This document shows, in pieces, positions 57,300 through 64,000 of a DNA stretch of 64,000 nt; within the stretch, counting starts at the first letter, position 1; every line of letters starts with the position of its first letter. Position numbers and translations under genes: made by a program. This DNA is from Dugong dugon (taxonomy: Eukaryota > Chordata > Mammalia > Sirenia > Dugongidae): the NCBI GenBank assembly GCA_030035585.1, contig CM057480.1:4705001-4769000 (forward strand), read 5' to 3'. The notes under the pieces were generated by a model that ran no database searches, was not told the DNA's origin, and saw only the letters and a list, made by a program, of their open reading frames with translations.

Positions 57300-58330
57300 T
57301 GTAATAAAGTTAAGAATATTGAGATGTGGAGATTATTCTCGATTATCTTAGTGGACCCTAGATGTAATCAGGAATATCCTTGTAAGAAGAGGGTAGAGGG
57401 AGATTTGACACAGAAGAGGAGAAGGCCATGTGATGGAAGCAGAAAGAGATGTGAAGATGCTACATTGATGACTTCGAAGATGGAGGAAGAGGACATGAGT
57501 CAAGGTAGAAACTCTAGATCCTGGGAAAGACAAGCAAACTCTCCTCTAGAGCCTCCCAAGGCACTAACTCAGTGACAACAGATTTCAGACTTCTGGAATT
57601 GTTTTTTTTTTTTTCTCCCCATACAAAAATTTATACATACATTGTTATGTGACTCTAATTGCTCTCACCATACTGTGACAGCACATTCTTCCTTTCCACC
57701 CCTGATTCCCCATGTCCATTCAACCAGCTCCTAACCCTCTCTGCCTTCCCATCTCACCTCTGGACAGAAGCTGCCCCTTTGGCCTCTTAGCTCAAGGAGA
57801 TACAAGAGACACACTCCTCACGACTATCATTCTATGTCCCACAGTCCAGTCCAATCCCTGTCTGAAGAGTTGGCCTCGGGAATTGTTTTAGTTCTGGGCT
57901 GATAGAGAATCCAGAGGCCATGCTTTCCGGGGCTCCTCCAGTCTCAGTCAGACCATTAAGTCTGGTCTTCTTACTAGAATTTGAGTTCTGCACCCCACCT
58001 TTCTCCTGCTCCATCCGGGACTCTCGATTGTGTTCCCTGTCAGGGCAGTCATTGGTGGTAACCAGGCACCATCTAGTTCTTCTGGTCTCAGGCTGATGAA
58101 GTCTCTGGTTTATGTGGCCCTTTCTGTCTCTTGGGCTAACACTTTCCTTGTGTCTTTGGTGTTCTTCATTCTCCTTTACTCCACGTGTTTGGGACCAATT
58201 GACGCATCTTAGATGGCTGCTTGCAAGCTTTTAAGACTTCTAGAATTTTAAGAGAATAAATGTGTGTTGTTTTAAGCCACCAAATTTGTAGTAATGTGAT
58301 GCAGCGGCCACAGGAAACTAACATGCATAC
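57300..58330 (+). mobile_element. MaLR-type LTR split by a retrotransposon
   Basis: The left part (57300-57600) reads 'gtggagattattctcgatta', 'gtggaccctagatgtaatca', 'gaggagaaggccatgtgatg' and 'gatttcagacttctgg'. The right part (58234-58330) continues 'agagaataaatgtgtgttgt' and 'tttaagccaccaaatttgta', the typical MLT1/MST LTR end with its poly-A signal. The pieces are consecutive around the insertion at 57601-58233. Confidence 0.8.
57601..58233 (-). mobile_element. Poly-A retrotransposon insertion with 14-bp target duplication, probably L1-type 3' region, reverse orientation
   Basis: Begins with a T tract (poly-A of the minus strand) and runs through 'aaccaggcaccatctagttc' to 'agatggctgcttgcaagctt'. 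AGACTTCTGGAATT (57587-57600) and AGACTTCTAGAATT (58234-58247) flank it with one mismatch. It is related to the sense copy at 50098-50770. Frames at 57832-58212 lie inside it and are not genes. Confidence 0.82.
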
Positions 58331-58399
58331 CCTGTTTTCTGTGTTCTCCCTCCTTTTTGATCTCCATCTTTTATTCTGGATGGAGCCCTGGTAGCACAT

Positions 58400-58680
58400 A
58401 AGAAGGAACATTTACAAGTAGAGGGAACAGCATCTACAAAGGCCCTATTGTGAAAACCATCTTGGTGAGTTATAGGGACAAAAAAAGGTCTGGGTGACTG
58501 GACAGCGTGGGCAAGAAGATCAGAGGCAAAAGATGAATTGGGAGAGATAGGTGGGGCCATGCCACAGAATAAAATCACATCTGATTCTGCAAACTACTAT
58601 TTCTCTTACAGAGTATCTCAGGCTTCCTGAAATTGTCACAGCCTTTGAAAATCGGGTCCTGGCACTATTAACAGTCTACC
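58400..58680 (-). repeat. L2 fragment, reverse orientation
   Basis: 'agtagagggaacagcatcta', 'caaaggccctattgtgaaaa', 'ggcaagaagatcagaggcaa' and 'aggtggggccatgccacaga' follow the complement of the L2 3' half. Confidence 0.7.
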
Positions 58681-59499
58681 AGGTTGAAATGTAGCCATTA
58701 AACATTGTGAGAAAGAAGACAAATTTGGAAGCACTGTGGGAGAAAAACTGGAATGGGGACTTAGGCAAGAGAATAATGGGAACAATCCAGTGTCTCTCTC
58801 TCTAGGGCAGCTGCAGAAGGTCTTGGGTTTCTGAGCCCAGGATTCACTATTGGTTGTGGAAGGCCACAGGGGCCATCCTGAGAAGGTAGTGGGCCTTACA
58901 AAGCCCCCTGCTCGCCTGATCAGTGCAGACCTGACAGTGTTCATGGACTGCAAAGGACAACATTTCTTCTCTGCAGGTGCTTCTGTACTGTTGGACGGAA
59001 GTATCTTTGCAAACATTATGATCTAAAGACAGAAACTCCATCCCCACGAATTCTAAATTCAATCTAAAGAGTCTCTTGGGACAAACAAAGGGCTCTCTGT
59101 TCCTTCTGATAAACTCAGAATCAGGAAAATTGAAAGCACACCTACCCCCCTGGAAAATTAAGTGCTGGTTTAGTTAACGTTTTCCTAGTGGTTGGAGTGG
59201 CTAATTAAGGAAAGATAACGACGGTGTTAGGACACTTAATTGCTGCTTCATCTGTATCTCTGTAGATACTGCTGAAAAGAATGAGAAGTGCTAAATTAGA
59301 AACTGAATGAAATATCACTCTATCAACCCTAGAGAAAAACCTCACTTGTATGTGAGTAATACTCACAGCCTTGAGTGAGTGATTATTGTCACGTGGGAGG
59401 CTGTTTGCTATGTGAGCCACTCAGGGAGCAGACGAGAAGAAGCTGCCAAGAGTCAGGTAATTAGCAGAACCCCTCAGAGAAGTGGAATCCAGTTCAAAG
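58681..59499. other. No clear feature; overlapping minus-strand frames
   Basis: Frames of 126 codons (58636-59016) and 71 codons (58847-59062) overlap on the minus strand. The first starts inside the L2 relic. I recognise no domain. Confidence 0.35.
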
Positions 59500-59545
59500 C
59501 ACAGAACCCAGTGAGTCGATTCCGATTCACAGCGACCCTATAGGG
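59500..59545 (-). mobile_element. AfroSINE 3'-end fragment, reverse orientation
   Basis: 'cccagtgagtcgattccgat', 'tcacagcgaccctatagg', then unrelated DNA. About 45 bp of the 3' end only. Confidence 0.8.
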
Positions 59546-59904
59546 AGACCCGCCCAAATCTACAATCACGAGCATACACTTATCTCCCATACCTCTAGAT
59601 AGAAAGAAAGATTTGTCTTAGTTTTCCATAAAACTGAAAAACATTCTGATTTTATTTTATTTTTTTTTAACGGCAGCTCTAGGATCTGGGCTAATTCTAA
59701 TATTCCATTTTAGATTCTTAAATGGCAGTGGCACAAAGCTGGCCAGGATTAAGATCGTGGCCTGAGACTATGGAAAGGATTTCTTTCCTTATGCTTCTGT
59801 AAGTGATCAACAAGGGGGTTAGACCTTAGACTACTGGAATTCTCCACTGTGAAGTCTAACGCTGCCTTCATCATCAGACATCCTTAGTTCATATCTTCCT
59901 ATAC
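59546..59904. other. No recognisable feature
   Basis: Unique sequence with a T-rich tract at about 59650-59670. Confidence 0.4.
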
Positions 59905-59985
59905 ACAATCAAATCTCCAGGGTCTTGCACAGTGCTTTACACATATGTAGCCACTTAGCAATCAGCTGTTGAATTAATTGATGTG
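59905..59985 (+). repeat. L2 3'-terminal fragment
   Basis: 'ccagggtcttgcacagtgct', 'ttacacatatgtagccactt', 'agcaatcagctgttgaatta' match the L2 terminal region. Confidence 0.65.
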
Positions 59986-60063
59986 AACATCTGGTCATCT
60001 TTCACTTATTTTGAGTCATTACATTCTGTTGGGTGTTTCTAGATGATTCAAAGTATATGATGC

Positions 60064-60482
60064 CACTACTTGTCTGTCAGTTTGTCATACTGTGGTGATT
60101 TGTGTGTTGCTGTGATGCTGGAATCTATGCCACCGATATTTCAAATACCAGCATGATCACCGTTGGTGGACAGGTTTCAGTGGAGCTTCCAAACTAAGAC
60201 AGACTAGGAAGAAAGGTCTGACAGTCTACTTTGAAAACTTAGCCAATGAAAACCTTATGTATCACAACAGAGTACTGTTAGACATGCTTGCTTTAGACAT
60301 GTCATCAAGAAGGATCAATCACTGGAGAAGGACATCATGTTGGGTGAAGTAGGGGGCTAGCAAGAGCAAGGGAGACCCTCGGTGAGATGGACTGGCACAA
60401 TAGCCAAAACAATGGGGTTGAACGTGCAGACAATCGTGAGGATGATGCAGGACTGGGCAACATTTCTTCCTGTTGTGCATAG
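60064..60482 (+). mobile_element. Internally deleted RTE derivative
   Basis: RTE leader-like sequence in sense ('cttgtctgtcagtttgtcat', 'ggtggacaggtttcagtgga', 'ctaagacagactaggaagaa', 'agccaatgaaaaccttatgt') is followed by 3'-end sequence ('aggatcaatcactggagaag', 'gagaccctcggtgagatgga', 'gaggatgatgcaggactggg'). The coding region is missing. The terminal GACTCGACGGC tail is also absent. Confidence 0.8.
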
Positions 60483-60554
60483 TAAACATTAAACAAATAT
60501 AGAATCACCAGGCCACATCCTCATAGGAAGTATTTTTGGAAGGCAGTGTAACAT

Positions 60555-60735
60555 AGTGGTCTAGACTCTTATTAGTCAAAGTGTGGTTTTTGGATCAGCA
60601 ACAACAGCATGATCTGGGTGTTGAAGAACTGTAGAATCTCAGACACTGCCCCAGACCTACTGAATCAGAATCTGCATTTTAACAGGATCCCAGATGACGT
60701 GGGTGCATATTAAAGTTCAAGAAACACTGCTCTAA
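60555..60735 (-). mobile_element. MER5A-type hAT DNA transposon relic, reverse orientation
   Basis: 'tgatctgggtgttgaagaac', 'gtagaatctcagacactgcc', 'ccagacctactgaatcagaa', 'tctgcattttaacaggatcc' and 'ttaaagttcaagaaacactg' form the standard MER5A complement, nearly full length. It is a non-autonomous element of the hAT-Charlie group. Confidence 0.9.
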
Positions 60736-60930
60736 GTTCAAATGATTAGTCCCTCACTTACTAGCTGGGCGATGTTCAGAAAGTTGATTAATGTCTCCAT
60801 GCCTCAGTTCCCTCACATGGCAACTGGAAATGATAATTAAATTACCAACTTCATATGCTCTACTGAAGATAAAATGAGACAATGCACATACATTGCTCAG
60901 AGCAAGGCCCAGAATCTTATAGTCCAAGTT
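60736..60930 (+). repeat. MIR, long copy
   Basis: 'ccctcacttactagctgggc', 'gtctccatgcctcagttccc', 'tcacatggcaactggaaatg', 'ataaaatgagacaatgcaca' and 'tgctcagagcaaggccc' cover most of the MIR. Confidence 0.9.
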
Positions 60931-61239
60931 ACTAAATCTGGGAAGGGTTTTTGAATGTGAAAGTTGAGAAAGAGTTACAAAAGAAAGGGTGTTTGAATTA
61001 TTAAAAAGAGTTATGCTATAAGCATGCAGCTGACTTTTTTTTTCCCCTTTGACTGGACTTGTAACAGAAGAGTCTGTGTACCCTCCTGTTTCAGCAGTCT
61101 GTGACGCCGCTCAGGCCTTTTAGGGTCGTCCGGGATTTTTTTCAGTCACGAGTTATCTTCTGTGTTTACTTTGCATAGCTTTGTACTCTAGATGCTAGGA
61201 AGCTACACCTTTGACCTGATAGGACCAGTTCATACATTG
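60931..61239. other. No recognisable feature
   Basis: Unique sequence. A small CpG cluster lies at about 61104-61130. Confidence 0.4.
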
Positions 61240-61680
61240 AGATGACTGAGGTAGGTGTATGTAGGTGATAGATGATCTTTAATTGACACTGTTGGTGCTC
61301 TGCCCAGGTCCTCTTTACCAGGCTGGGGCATCCATTTCCAAGTTTCAGTGATTCAAAGCTATCCTCTTCCCTAGAAAATTGCCCTCGGTCAACGAAAGCT
61401 GCTTCACCCAGCAGCTGACTCCTCCACCCTTTCCAAAGGGTGGCCCATCGCCAATGAGTGAGTGGTTCTGGGCTACCAAGATGAACCAACTCTGTGATGC
61501 AATTCACGCTTCAGAGCTCCCACTGGATCAGATGAATCTAGTCTCCAGAAAACTTCTGCTTCTGGTCCGTCTTGCTTCCCTCATGCCCCCTTCTGAGCAC
61601 TTCTGCAGTAAATCACATGAACCCAAATCCCCATCTCAGGCTCTGCTTCCAGGAATTCAGCCTGAGACAAGATCGGATAA
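61240..61680 (+). repeat. Old interspersed repeat, family not named
   Basis: The end 'gcacttctgcagtaaatcac', 'cccatctcaggctctgcttc', 'caggaattcagcctgagaca' is a familiar mammalian repeat terminus. 'ggtcctctttaccaggctgg' marks the start side. The overlapping frames here (113 codons minus, 104 plus) are within the repeat. Confidence 0.4.
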
Positions 61681-63520
61681 CAAGCTCGAATAATCAAGAT
61701 AGGATGTAACCATGAAGGACTCTTCGTTGGACACCTCAACATACCTTCATGAAGAGTGTTTGTTGTTCAGCCAAACCTCTAAGTCCATATGCATAACTGT
61801 TAGAAAATTGAAAATGTCTTTTGATATTTAAGTTTAAACGAATATATCTGTTGTCTTGATAAATCCCTCTACTGAACTAAAGATACTTATATATTCACTT
61901 ACACGGAGGTCCTGGGTTGACCAGTGTTGAAGTAAATAGCCTGGTATTCTGAGGGGCTATGTCTGGTGAGTGGATGTGAAGGTGTGATAGTTTATCAAGG
62001 AAATCCCAGGATGCAGAGGCTCCTATAAAAAATAAGCACTCATAAAAGAATCCTGTATTTTTGTTGGTTTATTACAATACTTAATTGTTCGAACTATTTT
62101 AAGTCTGAAGACTAAGCATTTGCCAACAATAATTTCTAATTATTCATCTGACTGTGAGTACTTTATGAGGAAAGACTTGGCCTCCTTTATCTTTACACAC
62201 CAGTATTGATATTAATTCAGAGCATACTGAAGTGGCTGAGGAAGGATGGATGAGAAGGTGGAATTCTAAAACTTAAAATTTTTTTCCAATACAAAGACCA
62301 AGTAGAATTCTTTTTTTTTATTTGCAGAAATGATTTCTAAATGTTTTTAACGGCAGATTCTTGTAAACTTTCATAAAGTCACCTAATTTGTCTAGTGGCT
62401 ACTTGGAGAATTTTGCAGAGATTGCTCAAAGCAAGCCTTGCTGTGCCTCATTGAAAGCATTTAGCTAGACTATATGTAGAAATATTCTTATGCAGACCTG
62501 GTTAACCTATCCCAAACCTGAGCTGGTACTAATATAAATAATTTGAATAATGTCATTAAAAATTCCTTACACAAGCCATCACAAAGCAAGAGTATATTTG
62601 AAGAACCGTTTGCCCACATCATACAGAATAGTTTTGAGAAATCACTCAGAAAAAATGAAAGTAATACTGTAGATTTCCCAACTATAGGAACAGATGCAGA
62701 GGAGCCCAGAGCTGTGATTCCAAAGGAATTCTTACTGGTTGCCCACTAGACTTGGTATTTCAGTGACTAATGCTGTTGATTTAAATGTGAACGACTGGGA
62801 GACAACTTGGCTTACAATTTCTTGTCTTCACCCAGCAGCTGTGGTTTCTCACATTTTTCACGGAAAAGTAGTCTGTAGCTTTGACAGCTATTTTTCTTTG
62901 TCTTTTTCCTATCTTTCTACCCTCTTTTTTTTTTAGGGAGGAAGGGAAATTGCTATTCTAAATTTTGTGAAAGAAAACAAGCTTTAAAAAAGAGAAAAAA
63001 AATTATGCTTAGTACAAAAATCTTTTGACGAGTTTAAGATTTGGATGAGCCCTCTGAAGTCTCTTACCCTTTTAACTTAAAGAGTCTTTTTTTATAAATT
63101 CTGCTCCATGACAGCGCTTAGGGTTCGTAAGACCTGACCCTTTTAAAATCTCTACCCAAGGCATGATTTAAAGTACAGGATGAATTGTGTTAATAATAAT
63201 AATAAAAAGACAGCTTTTTTTTTTTTCCCAGATGAGCTCCCTTGTAAAATGACCCTACTGTAGACTGTTTTACAGACATAGGATAGAAAACAAAGTAAAA
63301 TAGACTGTATGCTGACAGGAATAACGTTGTTTTCGACTTTGCACCTTAGATTTTCTTTGCCCCAATGTGTTCAGTAGTGTCTTTTGTACACTTTTGTCTA
63401 TATACATACTCATGAAGAGTATTCAAAATGACTTCAGAAATCCTAGATGCAACAGAAACCTTCAAATCTTCAACTCTGAACTCCCCGAGTGATATCAGAG
63501 TTTGGTCACCTATTTAGGCC
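61681..63520. other. No named repeat; one 68-codon frame without support
   Basis: AT-rich sequence. The plus frame at 62543-62749 has a balanced, non-repetitive composition (Lys, Ser, Glu, Phe) and no recognised domain. No convincing splice sites or promoter are seen around it. Confidence 0.35.
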
Positions 63521-63731
63521 AGGAGCCCTGGAGGGCGGGCAGTGGTTAAGAACTCGGCTGCTAAATGAAAGGTTGGTGGTTCAAACCTACCAGCTTCTCC
63601 ACTAAGAGAAAGATGTGGCAGTCTGCTTCCATAAAGATTACAGCCTTGCAAACACTATGGAGTAGTTCTACTCTGTCCTGTACGGTTGCTATGAGTCGGA
63701 GTAAACTCGCCGGCAACAGGTTTTTGCTTTT
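63521..63731 (+). mobile_element. AfroSINE, long type
   Basis: Head 'ccaggagccctggagggcgg', B-box 'ggtggttcaaacctaccagc', middle 'agagaaagatgtggcagtct', body 'gtagttctactctgtcctgt', tail 'actcgccggcaacaggtttt'. Full length. Confidence 0.95.
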
Positions 63732-64000
63732 TACAGGTCATGGTGCTATGGAATGGTAACGGTGTTGTCTCATATTAAAAATAAAATAATATGAAACTTG
63801 TCCAAGCAAAGAAACATTTTCTACCCCTTCCTATCAATTGGAAACAGAATATAGGGTAGCTAAAAACAGACTTTCTCCCTACAGCTAGACTGCTTCCACA
63901 AAGTGGTTGACAAAGCATTGCCTTTGGTAGATCACACTTGGGTCTCATTTTAGACAAAACGGGGAGGCAAGTGATATTTTCCTACATATATTTTGCCTTT
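63732..64000. other. No recognisable feature
   Basis: AT-rich unique sequence to the window end. Confidence 0.4.

Noticed and set aside
58381-58397. Possible AfroSINE head (TGGAGCCCTGGTAGCACA)
   Set aside because: Only about 17 bp match and no body follows. This is within what chance allows among many copies.
62543-62749. 68-codon frame with protein-like composition
   Set aside because: It reads more naturally than most chance frames, but I see no homolog and no clear splice sites. A conservation test is needed.
1-64000. CRISPR arrays, operons, phage or bacterial systems
   Set aside because: The repeat families are mammalian. No regularly spaced direct repeats with unique spacers occur; the 73-bp array has no spacers.

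Overview
The window looks like mammalian nuclear DNA from an afrotherian, most likely an elephant or close paenungulate relative. About thirty dispersed tRNA-related AfroSINE copies share a 3' end with an RTE-class LINE whose reverse transcriptase is also present. These sit beside pan-mammalian relics (L1, L2, MIR, MaLR-type LTRs, MER5A). The species call rests on my recall of these families; no database was searched.

I find no convincing protein-coding gene, rRNA, functional tRNA, CRISPR array or operon. The sequence is AT-rich and reads like intergenic or deep intronic gene-desert DNA. Open frames of 60-180 codons are common, but the only ones with recognisable protein homology belong to RTE (24.5-25.0 kb).

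Layout. 0-8 kb: an LTR end carrying three 73-bp repeats, AfroSINEs, a MIR and a long TG/CG tract. 8.8-10.7 kb: an antisense ERV-L-like LTR with a tRNA-Leu-type primer-binding site and probable internal sequence. 10.8-15.7 kb: antisense L2, an L1/HAL1-like ORF1 relic, AfroSINEs and a solo MaLR-type LTR. 17.6-21.2 kb: a long antisense L1 relic, then a second solo MaLR-type LTR with an exact 5-bp target duplication. 24.5-25.4 kb: a 5'-truncated RTE with a YADD motif. 26.9-29.2 kb: an AfroSINE whose middle is replaced by 45 bp identical to DNA about 2.2 kb away. 30-34 kb: L2 pieces, AfroSINEs and a gamma-type LTR. 35.6-36.5 and 41.3-41.7 kb: two CpG-richer segments I cannot identify. 43-50 kb: AfroSINEs, LTR-like repeats and a diverged direct duplication. 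51-56.5 kb: antisense L2 relics hit repeatedly by younger elements, including an RTE copy with a 5' inversion inside an exact 11-bp target duplication. 57.3-58.3 kb: a MaLR-type LTR split by a poly-A retrotransposon. 58.4-64 kb: L2, RTE derivative, MER5A, MIR and AfroSINE.

Nothing points to a new cellular system. The most informative signals are records of DNA rearrangement: the 45-bp patch, the RTE inversion and the nested insertions.
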